A DNA stretch of 64,000 nucleotides from Phascolomyces articulosus (GCA_025677815.1 JAIXMP010000025.1:310001-374000), one strand, 5' to 3'; positions 47,547-61,047 are shown, numbered from the stretch's first letter. Numbers and translations: made by a program. Notes: generated by a model from the letters alone, not told the origin.

Positions 47547-49404
47547 CTAATTTGCATCAACACCTCCGGGTCCCAACTTGAAACGATTGACAACCGAACG
47601 TGGAATTTCGTCTTCATGATGAGTGACCATAATAAGCGATTGATTGGGTCTCATATGATCCTCTAACCATTTGTTGATATTTCTAATCATTTTATCATCT
47701 AAACCTTGGAAAGGTTCATCCCAAATAATAAGTTCTGGCATTTTCACCTATATTTATATACTATAAATATCATAATCCTCTTCCTTCTTTAGACAAAAAA
47801 TGACAAAAAAAAAACTTACCAATGAACGAATAAGTAACACCATACGTTGTTCACCAGAGGACATATCTCTTAATTTACGATCCATAAATGATTCCATACC
47901 AAAATCTTTAAACAATTGTCTAGATATTTCAATTTGATCATCCGATAAAGAACGAGGTACCACGACATCAAAGAATCCAGTCCCTGCTGCTTCCAGACCA
48001 GTCAAGGATTGATTGAAATACAAATGAATTTCAGGACTCACTAACCCGACTTTTTGTTTAATTTCCCAAATCGATTCTCCTGTACCACGACGGCGACCAA
48101 ATAAATATAATTCATTTGCATAGGCTTGTGGATGATCCCCGGTCAAGAATGAAAGCAATGTTGTTTTTCCCGATCCATTTTCTCCCAAAAGAGCCCAACG
48201 TTCCCCTTGACGGACCGTCCACGTAATATTGTCGAGAATCTTGTTGCCACTGTAAATCACATTAACATTCTTTAATTCAACTACCGAAGGTTGGGATTGG
48301 GATTGTTCTTTTTGTTTCAAGGCATGCTGTTGACGGTACTGTTCACGTTCTTGTTCATCTTTTTGTTTGATCTTGTCACGTTGGGCAAGATATTCTTCAG
48401 GTTTGCCTTGCCATTCAATTTCAAGATCTTTTAATGCTACTACATCCGTAGCCCATGTGGGGAATTCATCTTGCGGGCGTAAAACAAGAACAACAGGTGT
48501 ATCTAAATCACCCAATGTTTCCAATAATTTGGCTCGATGTTGAACATCTAACCCCACTATTTATATTATAAAAAAGAACAATCCATAATGATGGAGATTA
48601 TTAATATATGCACATCAAAAGAATTCGGGGGAGAAGGATGAAAAAGGATAGTATCATCCTTCTTGCTTACTGAGGGGTTCATCCAGGATCAACATGGCAG
48701 GTTCCTGCAGAAGAGCACGTGCGATCCGTGCGCGTCTTGTTTGACCATTGGATAATTTGACAAATGACAATGGCATCAGATGCTTAATATCCAGTTTTTC
48801 AGTCACTTTTTCCAAAGCTTTTGGATCTGCTTTTTCTCCAAGGTAATGGGCTAATGTCACATCATTATCTGGATCGCTGTATGTACTTTGTGTTGAGTAT
48901 CCATATTCATGCAAAAATGCCTCTTCCTCCCCTTCCTTCTCTCTTTTCCTCACCTAAAATTGAATCGTTCCTGATAATAATGGCCACTGTAAGAAAATGC
49001 ACCAGAATCCTCTTTAAATGATACAAGTTTAATTTGTTCAGAAGGATATGGTGAATTCACCACAGGCCATTTGGCTGCTGACAATGGTTGGACGTGATGA
49101 CGACCTGCAATGGTCTATTTTTATTTAGTCATTAGCTTCTTTACTCTATTCTACATGGCAAAACTGGAATAACAATAGTTAAAAGTACCTCAGCAAGTGT
49201 TGATCGACCTGCACCTACACCACCCACAATGACAAGTCGTTGATCACTATTAATATTTAAAGTCAAGTTTTTAAGTGCGGGTTCTTTCACACCGAAGCGA
49301 TGTACGTTGGCATTCTTAAATTGCACTAAAGTATGTGTCAAACGACGTGTTGAATGGGAACAATAGTGTGTCAAGATATGACTGGCGGTGTTATGATAGA
49401 GCAT
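47547..49404 (-). CDS. ModF/YDR061W-like twin ABC ATPase, probably mitochondrial
   Basis: Five exons: 49189-49404, 48954-49114, 48671-48876, 47820-48556, 47547-47747; 506 residues, near yeast YDR061W (539). There are two soluble nucleotide-binding domains and no membrane segment. NBD1: GGVGAGRSTLAEVL (Walker A with Arg in place of the Lys, so probably impaired), LSNGQTRRARIARAL, and AMLILDEPL. NBD2: GENGSGKTTLLSFLTG, MSSGEQRMVLLIRSL, LIIWDEPFQGLD, and MVTHHEDEIP. The NBD2 motifs are all intact. The order and DEPFQGLD tail match bacterial ModF and its fungal relatives. The N-terminus (MLYHNTASHILTHYCSHSTR) is basic and hydroxylated, compatible with mitochondrial import. Cellular function of the fungal family is poorly known. 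Exon 3 acceptor may be at 48876 or a few codons earlier. Confidence 0.88.
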
Positions 49405-51631
49405 GTCAATAGAATTATTCTAAAAGAAAAGAGGGAAAGGGGAAAAAATATACTAGATCGCGATGGCTACGTGTTACCATCGGGTAAATCATTTGCAATG
49501 GAAGTGTTATAATTTTTACTCATCCTCACCTGAGCCAATAAAAACCGAGATTGGATGCTTAAAATGCATTATTTTATTATACTACAACTACCATTCATAG
49601 ATGATGAGTATGACTCCTTATTATTGCTATGATGGATTGGCCATCATCATCACACATCACCAAGTAAGTTTATTTTTATAAAAATACAAGTATAATAGAT
49701 GACCAGTCTAATGGAAAATAAGATTGTTTGTAAAACACCTTTATTTTTTTTAGCGTTAAGCATTCTTAATATACATAAGACACACGTTCTCATTTCAATG
49801 TCATTGTGTTAGGTAAGCTAGATGATAACCTAAAACTCCCACGTCTTCCCGCTTCTTTTCTAATTGAATTGAATTTCTTTTTTACAATCGTTATTACAAT
49901 TACGACAGGAACAATGAGTGTCTTGTCGTTTGTACATAATAACAAATGGCATTCTATAAAGTACAAGTTCATCCTAGATCAGTGTTGATCAAAAACCACC
50001 TATTCAACATTAGATGTTCATATACGTATCATGGAATTTCTTCATGTAATTTTCGGGTTAGATATCTACATACAGCCATCTTTCATAGTATATTCTTCCT
50101 TATCAACTGGGATATCAAAAGCATGTTTTGATATTATATATAAATTAGTTTGTTACTTTTTACATTTCTTTGATCTATTGGGTTTTTTCTTGTTGTTGTT
50201 CATCCTTCTCCCCCTAATTTACGAAATTCACGGTGTCAAATCTTTGGTTGTTCTTTTTTTACGATCATTATATTATATTGAAATGATGGAGAATTGTATG
50301 AAAAATAAAGTAGTATACTAATGTCCAAAATGACAATAGATCAGCCATATCGGTTCATATTATATTTCTGGAGAATCCAAATTATCTAATGTGGATTATT
50401 CTATATATTTACCCACCCTTCTTGTTTGAGAGAGATATAATATATACATTATATAACCCTTAAATTACAAGAACCTTCTTGTAGCCAGCGATAACTACAA
50501 TTGATATCAGATGTCATCATCATTTGTTTATTACCGAATACACGAAGATATATATGTATTCTCTTGTTTCTTTCTGTTGATTCTCGGTTAATTGGATATG
50601 TTACAAAATGTACTGCAGTTTAACGTACCATAAGATCATTCAAAAGAGTCGCATGATATAAATTAGAAACATGAAGAATCATATTCATCTCTATAAAAAT
50701 GGTGAGTTGGGAATGACTGACACGAATAAAAAAACACAAATACCAAAATGAACTTCGAACAAGATCATCATTAGATTTCTTTTCTTAGAATAGTTCACGC
50801 GCCATTTCTTTTTACGACCTTCTATAGATGCAAAAATAAAAATGGACCAGTATCTTTCAGTATGCAATTATTCTATATATATATAAAACACAAGACAGAA
50901 CGGGTCATGATATTTTTTATGAGTCCACCTTCCTTCAATTCTTTATATCATGATATTAAAGATGCATATGCCAAAATAATACTGTTCATTTTTAAGGTCA
51001 AGTGACCCCATAAACAAAGTTTGAGTTTTTTTTTGTGCCATGAGGCGTAATGAAAGAAACGTGTGTTCCATTAAAGGACATAATGGACTATTGGTCTAAA
51101 CAACCGATGGAGACCAAAAGATCTCTTTGGTATAGTTTTTTGTTGTCAACATGATTATGAGGATGGCATTGCTGAGCAAAATGAAAAAGAGTTGGAAACC
51201 ACGTGTTTGAGTAGTATAACTATCTTAAAGAGGGCAAAAAGTGAATTTTATGCCCGGCGAGACCGAACCCAAGAACGGGATCTTCCGCCAATTTTTTTGA
51301 TTGCACCCCCCAACAAATGAACAAAAGAAAAAAAAAAACTGTTTATTATCCACTTGAACAAAATACAGTTGCCAACACACACAAGCAACAACAGCAAATT
51401 ATAACAAAAAACAGATGGATTGTTGTACAATAAAAAAGTCAGTCCACTAGTAAAAAAGTTACCAAAAGTCATAATTAGAGAATATAAAACACTTTCCCTT
51501 TTCCCTTTCTTTTTTCTCCCTTTCTTTTTTTTTTTCCTTTTCTCTTTTCTTTGTTTGAGTTTCCTCTTTTTCTTTTCTTTTTACATCCTCCAAAGTACTC
51601 TCTTATTTCCATCCATCAAACAAAAGGGATC
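49405..51631. other. Long divergent intergenic spacer
   Basis: About 2.2 kb between the twin ATPase and hexokinase genes. It is AT-rich, with pyrimidine tracts at 51495-51600 directly before the hexokinase start (its likely promoter/5' leader). Frames at 50031-50321 and elsewhere are hydrophobic but featureless. No RNA gene recognised. Confidence 0.5.
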
Positions 51632-53573
51632 ATGACGACCACTCCTATTCACCATATAGATGGTACTGAAGCACAAAACAAAGCGATCCAAGGTTTGGCT
51701 CAAGAATTTGATGTGACAACAGAACGTTTGAGAACCATTACCAATCAATTTGTCGAAGAAATGCGTAAAGGATTGGATCATGAAGGAGCAACAGGTAAAG
51801 TAATATTTTTGAAACAGGACGGAGGATAGGATTCATACTATCATATTAATTTAGGAACTCTAACGTTTCATATAACAATGGTATCCTCTTATTCATTTCA
51901 CTGACTCTTTTTTTTTTTTGGTCATCCCTTTATTTTTATATAGTGGCAATGATTCCAAGTTATGTTACAGGTCGACCTACAGGTGAAGAAGTAGGACGTT
52001 ACTTGGCACTTGACTTAGGTGGCACCAATTTACGTGTTTGTGAATTTGAACTCAAGGGCAAAGGAAATTATTCAGTCAAGCAGCAAAAGTTTGTTGTATC
52101 GGATGAACTTAAGACAGGAGATATGCGTGACTTGTGTGATTTTATTGCAGATAGTGTCGACAAGTTCTTGACAGAACACTGTACCAAACCCAAAGAAGGA
52201 GAAGAAATGCTTCAACTTGGATATACCTTTTCTTTCCCTGTACTTCAAACTGCTATTAATCGAGGTGTGTTGAAACAATGGACAAAAGGTTTTTCATCTA
52301 AAAATGCTGTGGGTAAAGATGTTGCTTTATTATTACAAGAATCCTTCAGAAAACGGTATTTGCCCGTGAATGTTGCAGCTGTAAGTTTACATTATTATTA
52401 TGTGAATGGATATATTTTGGTTAATTCACTTCTTTTTCTGGTGATTCCCGAGGGACCCGGCCCCGCGTTTGGGGGAAAATGGAAAATGGAAAAAGGGAAA
52501 GAAAGAAAAAGATACTGTTGTTGTTGTTATTATTATTTGATGATGATGGTGGTGGTGCTGATGTTTGTTGGGGGGACCTAAAATACAAAAGGGAAAAAGG
52601 CGGGGTTGATTTTTTTTTATATTTTATTTTCGGGGGGGGAAGTTAAGAAGACAACAAGATGGATTATTGATAAATTATGTCATAGATTGTCAATGATACG
52701 GTGGGTACTTTGATGGCTTATGCTTATAGTTATCCCGATACAATCATGGGTGTCATTTTAGGCACAGGCACTAATGCTAGTAAGTATTATCTAATGGGTT
52801 CGGGATCTCCCTATTTTCTTTATTCTTTCTCCTACTAACAACGATATCATCCACTTATAGGTTATTACGAAAAGACAGCCAATATCAATAAATGGTCAAC
52901 TGAAGAAAATCCGGCTGGTACGGATGAAATGGTTATTAATATGGAATGGGGAGCCTTTGATAATGAACGTCGTGTATTACCATTAACCATGTATGATAAC
53001 AAGGTGAATCGACAATCACGTAACTTGCATCAACAATTATTTGAAAAGATGATTTCTGGCATGTATTTAGGAGAAATTGCTCGTCATGCCATGATTCATT
53101 TAATCGATCAATACTTGCTATTCAATGGTGAATCCTCAGATATCATGAACAAACAATGGGGATTTGAAACAGCTTATTTGACCGCCATCGAAAAGGACAA
53201 GACTGAAGATTTATCAGAGACCAAAGAAATTTTGGAACAAACAGTGGGTATTCCGTCAACTACATTGGCTGATCGACAAATGGTCAAAAAGATTGGTGAA
53301 TTTGTTGGACGACGTGCTGCACGCTTATCTGCTTGTGGTATGGGAGGTGTCATGACGCAAGATGGTAAAATTGGTCAAGAATGTATTATTGCCATTGATG
53401 GGTCCTTGTTTGAATTTTATCCTAAATTTGAACATCATATTCGTGAAGCTTTGATTGAATTGTTTGGTGAAGAAGCAACTTCCAAGGTTCGATTTGCTTT
53501 AGCACGCGATGGTTCTGGATTAGGTGCTGCTATTATTGCCATGATGGCTCATAAACAACAAGGTCATCATTAA
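51632..53573 (+). CDS. Hexokinase
   Basis: Four exons: 51632-51794, 51944-52380, 52686-52779, 52861-53573; 468 residues, normal for fungal hexokinases. It phosphorylates glucose and related hexoses with ATP at the first step of glycolysis. Motifs: MIPSYVTGRPTGEE, phosphate-1 loop LALDLGGTNLRV, LGYTFSFPV, substrate-binding LKQWTKGF, catalytic Asp in IVNDTVGTLMA, VILGTGTNA, NMEWGAFD, and the adenosine segment IAIDGSLFEFYPKF ending DGSGLGAAI. Near the N-terminus there is no yeast-type Mig1-interaction decapeptide. Intron 2 (305 bases) is much longer and more G-rich than the others. Confidence 0.97.
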
Positions 53574-54264
53574 AACATCATTTCCACACTTTATTGCATT
53601 TCTTTCTTTATCTTTTTTGTTAGCAGTTCATTTTATATATAAAAATATAAACCTTTACTTATCAACAAACATCTTCTCTTTTTCTACCAAGAATAACAAC
53701 TTATTCTCACACACAAGCACACTTCTTTTTGTTACCTTTTCCATGAACCTACCTATTTTTTTTTCTTTTTTGTTCTTCTGTACTCCCCTTCCTCCCCCCA
53801 ATATCAAAATTCTCTTTTCTTTTGTATCCCCTTCTCTCCACCAAAGAAATCCCCCAGTTTTTTTTCCGTCCCAACGGGTTAGTGCTGTAATAATATAGAA
53901 AAAAAAAATTCCCGGTGACAATCGATTGGTTGGGAAACATTAGCAAACCACTTTCATTACCGTGTCTTCCCGCTTTTTTTTTTTTTTATTTGGTCCCTGT
54001 ATAAAGTTTTTTTTTTTTTTTTTTTTTTTTTTTACTCACACACCAACTGATGACCCTATAACATCATTCATTCATCTTAAATAAGCAAAAAATCGAAATT
54101 CAGCTCGTTTCCGCGCGGATCCAAACGACTAATAACGAAAGGGCCAGGAAAAATGATCGAACCCTCTTTTTTATTATTTTATTATAATTCCAATAAGCTT
54201 TTCGCAATATGAAATGCTAGGTCCCTGAATTATTATTATTTTTTAGTTTATTTAATAAGCTTAT
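53574..54264. other. Convergent 3' spacer with poly-T
   Basis: Pyrimidine-rich 690-base spacer between convergent genes. It contains an uninterrupted run of 27 T (54007-54033) and several shorter T runs. No gene. Confidence 0.6.
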
Positions 54265-56086
54265 CTATTTCCCAAGGTATAAAATAAATTCCTTACTTGT
54301 TTTTTTTTCTTTTTTGATGTGTAGGAATGTTAAAAATGAGTAAAAACGTAAAAGAATAGATAAAAGCTTACCGATTAGCCCAATAACGAAAATGACTTTT
54401 GAGAGCAATAATCCATTCAGACGCGTAAGTATCAATTACAGTTTCATTGAGCATATAATCGATCCTCCGCGGAAAGAATTCTTCCGATTCTTGTTCTTCT
54501 TCTATGACGATGTTTTCTGATGATCTTTGTTCATGATGATGATTTTCGCACTTTGGTTCTTCTTCTTGTACAAATACTGGATGATCGTTATCCATCATGG
54601 TAGTAGTGGTAGCTGTAGTATCTTCTTCTCCTTCTCCCGTGGTATTGTTGCTATTGTTATTCAACATCATATATTGTGTAATAAAAGATTTGATACCGAG
54701 GTCGGGTATCCTTGGTAATATCAAAAGACGTCGTCTACGTGGGGGTGCACGGGCAAGTCGTACAGGTGATACACCAACAAAGTTTGGATTGATCATAGGT
54801 TCTAACCGATACCCGAGTGGATCATATGGATGAAAAATATTATGAATTCTTGTACATGAGGGAGGTCGATAATGCATATAATCTAATCCCCGGAAAACAA
54901 GTGCTGCAGCTATATAATGTTTATACTAGTTGTTAGAAGAAAATCCACAAATACTCAAAAGAAAGGTAAACTTAATTTGTCGTGCAGTTCACTTTTATCC
55001 AAAATATTTGTATACTATCTATTACCAATAGGACTACCACACGTAAATAAATGTTCGACTTCAAAATCAAGTTTAGGAACACAGACATTCGGCGTAGTGC
55101 ACATGCAAGGTTCATGATGATATTGTTTTTGAGGCGTTGTTGTTGTAGAAGAAGTGGTCGTAGTAGCAAATAAATCGTTTAGATCATAGTGCGTGTTGTT
55201 GGATGTAGTAGATGTGGACATTGTTGACTCATCCATACTCTTCATATTATTATCCCATTGCATTGACAAAATATCATATGCAGCAACACCACCTAATGAA
55301 AATCCAATCATATGAACATGTTTGGGAGCACCATGAAGATGATACGCTTCATTACATTGTAAACAAATAGCATCTATAATAAATTGTCCATAAGGTTTTG
55401 AAAAATCTACATTTGATACCGTGGGGTTTTTTTAGTATTCTTGAATGAAATGTTATATCCATTGTTGTAGATGAGCATAGATACATACAATACATGCAAT
55501 CCATAAGCCATTGATTGGTTGCTAATCGAACTTTGGGTACATTATCTAATGTGGCTTGATCCATTTTTGAGTCTACCAATGCGTGTAAAATACTGTGCCA
55601 TTCTATATATAGATGAATAAATCCCATTGCCCATTTAAAAAAACTCCTCTTTTCTCCTCACTCGTTTCAATATCAAGTAGTAAATTTGATGTGTGATTGT
55701 TTACCAATAACAACGAATTCAACTTCAATCGTTGTGTTAATATTATTGTTAGTAGTAGTAGCAGTAGTGGTAGTAGTAGTAGTAATCGATGGTTCTTCAT
55801 CATCTTCCGTATGTGAATATAAAGATTCTAACATTTCTTGGGTATTTTTTTGTATCGTAGCAACTAAATTTATTTATATCTTTAATTATTTATACAAAAC
55901 AACATGGTCAAGTTCCTCATAGTTTTCTATATCAAAGGATTACTCACCATGATGATCTATATTGCCATATGTTTCATATTGCTGTCCCACGCCGTGAATA
56001 AAGAATACAAGATGATCTTTTATAGATTGTAGAGTTGTTGGTGTCAATGGAATACAATTTGAACGAATTCAAACCATAAATAGCAT
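54265..56086 (-). CDS. DDHD-domain phospholipase (PA-PLA1-like); 5' end unresolved
   Basis: Exons: start to 55948, 55705-55863, 55489-55602, 55026-55406, 54372-54909, 54265-54295. The first clear coding part is LTPTTLQSIKDHLVFFIHGV, the lipase entry HGVGQ. Then come the nucleophile GFSLGGVAAYDIL, HLFTCGSPIG, and DDHD landmarks: GLDYMHYRPPSC, IHNIFHPYDPLGYRLEPM, RIDYMLNETVIDTYASEW and HFRYWANRKE with stop 10 codons into a 31-base last exon. Two low-complexity Thr/Asn/Glu inserts interrupt the domain. Family members hydrolyse phosphatidic acid and related lipids at Golgi/ER or mitochondria. At the 5' end the frame from the acceptor at 56086 hits a TGA six codons in. An upstream ATGCCAG|GT micro-exon at 56138 is in the wrong phase. 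Either an exon is missed or this allele is damaged. Confidence 0.82.
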
Positions 56087-56139
56087 CTGTTCAATATTTC
56101 TCTCTCTCTCAAGTAAAAAGATGACATTTACCTGGCATG

Positions 56140-56707
56140 GGACGACACAATTAAAAGCAACAGAATGGAAAAGAAAAAAAAGGGTTTATAGACAACAACA
56201 ACAAAAAAAAAGTGAGTAAAAAAAAAAGGAAAAAGGGGGGTGAGAGGGTGTAAAAAATAAACATGGTAAAAATCTATTACAAGTGTGGGCTGTCAAAATA
56301 ATTGACAATATAGAACCTACCTAAAACATATGCCCTACATAATGAGCAAAGTTATATACATATTTACATATATACATACATTTTTTTTATATATAAGAAA
56401 GTTTTATTACAATACAAATATATATATATATAATAAACCTTTGTTATATAGAAAAAAGAACAGATATAACTTTTTTGAGTTGTTGGTTGTTTCGATGAAT
56501 ATATGCGGTAAATTGAAAAGAACATGTACAAACATACAAACACATAAACAAAAAAAAATGAATATAAGAGAAGGGAGAATATATAAGGTATATGTATATA
56601 TGATAACACTCATCATCGTCGTCATTGTCTTCATGATCGTTCGTTGGTTGGGTTACTAAGTGTAAAAATAGTAAAAAAAGGCTGAACAGTAATAAGAACT
56701 TGTGTTT
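56140..56707. other. Intergenic spacer
   Basis: 570 bases of A-rich and TA-rich sequence between the DDHD gene (5' side) and the FHA-kinase gene (3' side). Frames here are low-complexity Tyr/Ile shadows of TA repeats. Confidence 0.5.
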
Positions 56708-59700
56708 TTAACAGTTAGAAGATGGTGGTGTATTTGTTACTATAGGCGGTGATACTGGCGAAGATGATGATGATGATGCAGATGTTTCAGGAACAGAGGT
56801 GTTTTGACGATTCTTCAAGTATTCCACAAGTTCTGGACAACGGTGATATCCTTTCAAATTGGTACGTTGACACTATATAAAAAAAAGGGATTAGATTACT
56901 ATTGTATTATAAGGGCTATATCAATAGATGGAGAAAAAAACATACCTCAACTTTTTGTAACCAAGGATGTTGTAAAATTTGTTTGATATTGTAACGATCA
57001 TTGGTATCCACCACAAGCATCTTTTGAATTAAATCTTTTGCTTCATCACTAATTTTTTCCCATTTGTCTACACCTTCGAAATTGTAATCACCACTTTTTA
57101 TACGATTCAACATGACTCTATGTTGTTCAGGTGTAGCTGGTTGTGTGGAAGCTATTAAAAAAACATATAAATATAAATATATATAAATAATAATTATAAT
57201 AATAAAATGCTCTAGCGTTTCCGGGTATTGAGACAAGTGTGGCACCCAATACAAATACAATGATGATTATGATGAACACGCCCTTTTTTTTAAGAAAAAA
57301 AGAAACTTTACTATCATAAAATGGAGGTGACTTGACCAAAGTGACAAAGAGCATAACACCTAAACTCCAAATATCAACTGCTTTATCATAACTACATTTG
57401 CTTTCCAATACAAGCTCTGGTGCAGCTACAATGATTGTAATAAAATGAGGAAAAGAGAGTTTCATAAAATGTAAACACCATTTATTCGCTATTTTTTTGT
57501 AACACATAAACACAACCTCCCTTTTTTTCTTTTTCTTTTTACCATAAGATTGTGTTCCACACATGGTATGGAATGGTCTTCCACGATAAAAAGTAGCAAG
57601 ACCAAAATCAGCAATCTTGACATGTAGATTCTTTCTATCCATCAGAATGATATTTTCCAATTTCAAGTCTCGGTGAGCAATATCTTGGTCATGAATATAC
57701 TATCATATGAGAATAGATGCAGAAAGATATATATATAAGTTAAATAAATAAATAAAAACACGTACATTTGAGAGATGTACATTGTAAATAAACAACAAAG
57801 TATTTTATATATATATAAAAAAAGCTCTTTCTCTCTCAACTCAACAAAAAAAAAGTTAAATAATGATACCTCAACTGCATGAAAGATTTGATCAAAGATG
57901 ATTCGAACTTCATCTTCAGCCAATGGATTCGAAATAGCACAAACATGATCGAAAAGATCACCGTCTTTTCCACTGATAATGACAGACAAATACCCAGTGA
58001 TTAATGTATATAAGACGCGTCCTGATCCTCCTACATGTATAGAAATATACTTACAGTTCCATGGCAATATAAAAGACACCATTCACTTCCATGACACGTT
58101 CCATACGTACAATGCATGGCTATATAAATATATAGGAATAGGATGAGTCAATATCATACATTAGAAGACGTATTATTCTTGTTGTGATGCAGGAGAAATT
58201 GATAAACCCACATGATGTTGAAGTGAAGTATAGACAGCAATTTCTTGAAGTAATGATTGTAAAGTTCTAGGTTTCCCTGCATACTTGCTTTGAGGAATCA
58301 TTTTTAATGCAACAGTTTTACCTGTAGCAACACATTGAGCAGTATATACTTCACCAAAAGAACCGGAGCCGATCGGTCTTTGGATTCTGTAGAATGCATG
58401 GATACCAAAGTTATCATCCTATTTTATACATGATTTTAGTATGGTGTGTGTCAAACCATGTCGTGTAACCTCTTTGTTTTCTTTTACAATACAAGAAGCG
58501 TTTTACATTTCTCAAAAGCCGAAAGTAAGTTGGAAGACGAATTTTGAGTGACAAGTCTAATATGAATGGAGGGGACGGATGAATCATTGGCAGTTATTGT
58601 TGTTGTTTAGTGTAGTAGTTTAATAAGAAAAAGAAGAGTATAGTACTCACAGGGTTCACATGCATCTGCTTCTTTGAAACTAATAATATCATCATTCTTT
58701 AATTGGATTTCGGGTTTATCCATTCGATTGTTGTTAATCCAAACACCCTTTTTACTATATACATATACGCAATGATTTATTAATAAGCAAAGATCCATCT
58801 AATGGATTGTTCATTCTATATATAATACCTTCGATCATTTAATAAAATAGAATTTTGTTCGTGGTCACCTTGTACTTCCAAACGCTATTTTTCATGAGAA
58901 AAAAAAATATAATCAGTTGGATGTCAAAATTTTACTTTTATATTGTTGTGTGTGCGTGTGTAAAAAAAACCATGATTTTTGTTGTTATTGTTACTACTAC
59001 TACAACATGGGGAAGAGAGGATGGTGGCGTTTTTTTATTATTTTCATAGTAAAAATAATGATACCACTTACATGGTAAATCATACAATGATGTTGCTCAA
59101 GTACATTACCAGGAACTCTAATAATAGTAATAAACGCGGGCAAATATATATATATATCCATGAGTAAAAATGGTGGGGCTTTATATATAAAAATTAAAGA
59201 ATATATACCTAATATCACACGTAGGACCGGATCCAATAAGATAAGCAAAACGATCCACGGTAGAACCTCTTCCTGTCTTTGTTGAACCCACAGGAGAACG
59301 TTCCAGCAGTTTAGATTGAACAACCGTTGTATTCGTACTTTCAAGAAAACCCCATATATTGGGATTTCCTTTAAAGACTTTTTCCAATTCCAATTCATTA
59401 TCTGGTAATACACCGCTGAATTCACGAGCATAAGAAGTACTTCTTTCCATGGTTAATTGTACTTCATCTGTTATATATATATAATAAAGATAGGTAAAAA
59501 AAAAAAAAAGCCAAAGGTTTAACCAATGGAATGATAACATATACTATTAGTGTGTGTGATGGAGATAATTTTTTTAAGTAGTTATACACAAGCCCTGGGT
59601 GATGATGAATGATGAATGATGGTTACACTTACGCGGAGTAGCGGCGCCTTTTCTGTCATGGTTACGCTTTTTGACACGGCTAGGATCTTTGATGCCGAGA

Positions 59701-59942
59701 GAGCCAGAAGAGGATGTTTTGGAAGAGGTATATGACCCAAGTCGTGAGAGAGTGCCTCGAACGACCTTGTTATTACGATTGGAGCTACTGTTACTACTAC
59801 TACTACTACTACTAGCTCCACTACTATTACTACTACTTGATCCATGATCAACATTGTCATGGTAACTCGTTTTTTTGACAGACTTTCGATAATGACCTAA
59901 TGGATTGATTCCGGTACGTGACAATTCTCCAGGTTTTCCCAT
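56708..59942 (-). CDS. FHA-domain Ser/Thr kinase of the Chk2/Rad53/Cds1 type
   Basis: Thirteen exons: 59633-59942, 59209-59467, 59072-59117, 58829-58884, 58647-58754, 58493-58556, 58212-58418, 58055-58119, 57870-57972, 57543-57699, 57312-57425, 56946-57151, 56708-56872. All join in phase to 619 residues. The N-terminal 110 are Ser/Arg-rich. FHA domain, about 155-260: AYLIGSGPTCDIR, PGNVLEQHHCMIYH, and SKKGVWINN...I with the phosphothreonine-binding Gly-Ser...Arg/His pattern. Kinase from about 285: GSGSFGEVY, VALK (Lys320), AHRDLKLEN (Asp417), ADFG (Asp437), AAPE, and VDIWSLGVMLF. The tail is Ser/Pro-rich. FHA plus kinase in this order marks DNA-damage/meiotic checkpoint effector kinases. The family is clear; whether it is Chk2 or the meiotic Mek1 branch is not. 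Confidence 0.92.
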
Positions 59943-60299
59943 TATTATTATTTTTTCAAATGTATTAAAAAGGTGTTTCTGCGTATGTGCTAAGTTGTTA
60001 TAAAGTTGAGTTCAATGAACAAATAAAATAAAACAAAAAGTGACAAGGTGTACCAAAAGTGATATGAATACGGGGCAAAAAGGTGTGAGAGAGAGAAAGA
60101 TAAAGAAAGAAAAAAAAGGGCGCCATGTTAAAAAAAAACCTGTTTGTTATAAGTAGTAGTGGTGTGGGAGGAAGCAATAGGGGATCATATGATTTACTAA
60201 TGTGTGTGTTATGGCTATTACTACTGCCACTACAATTATTACTACTACTATTTCTATTACTACTTTACAGCTGTTGTTGCTAATGGTATTATATATATA
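59943..60299. other. Promoter side of the FHA-kinase gene
   Basis: A-rich upstream flank with GAGAGA/AAAGAAA runs and trinucleotide-like TAC/TAT repeats at 60210-60265. No gene seen. Confidence 0.45.
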
Positions 60300-60965
60300 A
60301 TTGGTGTATGTGGCGCTTATATTTTTCAGTGCAAATGGTGAAGAGTTACTAAAATCACCACAAAAAACATATTTAAAAATCTGCAACGCTTTGGAGTTGA
60401 AATCTGAAGGTGGAGAAATTAAGTCAGGCACAGTCAGTAGTAAATTGAGAGCCTTTCAAACCTTTTTTAATCTTTATTTTTTTCTAATGGCTCAAACTAA
60501 GTCTAGTTTTTGTGGACCTGCTCTAGCTGCTCTAGATAATGATGGAGTTGATCATTGAGACAAGTGATTATGGAATTGCCTCCAAACTTTAGGATCATCT
60601 GTGGCTCACACAAAAAAAGTGTTCCCAGAAATGAAAGACCACCAAGCAAGATATCCTTTCTAAGAAGATGGCTGATGCTATTGGGAAAGATTAGTCTCCC
60701 AAAAGTGTTAATGATCGTTTTGATACCTATATTAGAAACCTTTGAAATTTATAGTATAATTATAATGACGATGTCATTGATAGAAAAACTGGTTGGAGTG
60801 TCACTGCCGCAGGTCTCAACTACAACGTCAATCGCCAAATATTACAGCTTGAACGTGATGTCAACGATGATAGGCAAAGTGAATCTCTCTGTCAACAAGA
60901 TCATCGTGTAATGGAAATGAAGTTGAACTTCATACAACATCTTATTTGTGCTATTATAATAGCTG
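60300..60965 (+). pseudogene. Decayed transposon-associated ORF (possible Harbinger partner protein)
   Basis: Plus-strand sequence keeps coding-like pieces in shifting frames, for example SANGEELLKSPQKTYLKICN at about 60329, then KMADAIG at about 60665, VNDRFDTYI at about 60708 and DVIDRKTGWSVTAAGLN with RQILQLERDVNDDR up to about 60880, interrupted by many stops. The helical, charged character and its place beside the Harbinger-type DDE fragment on the opposite strand suggest the trihelix/Myb-like accessory protein these elements carry. This is inference; I do not recognise a specific family. Confidence 0.4.
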
Positions 60966-61047
60966 ATGAGGTATAGGAACTTTGAGAGCGTTTTGGCAAC
61001 CCATTGTAATCGATTATAAAAAAAATAATATAATAAACATTTTACTT

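Noticed and set aside
51241..51300. GC-richer patch that briefly resembled a tRNA T-arm
   Set aside because: No acceptor stem or anticodon arm can be drawn around it; no tRNA is called anywhere in the window.
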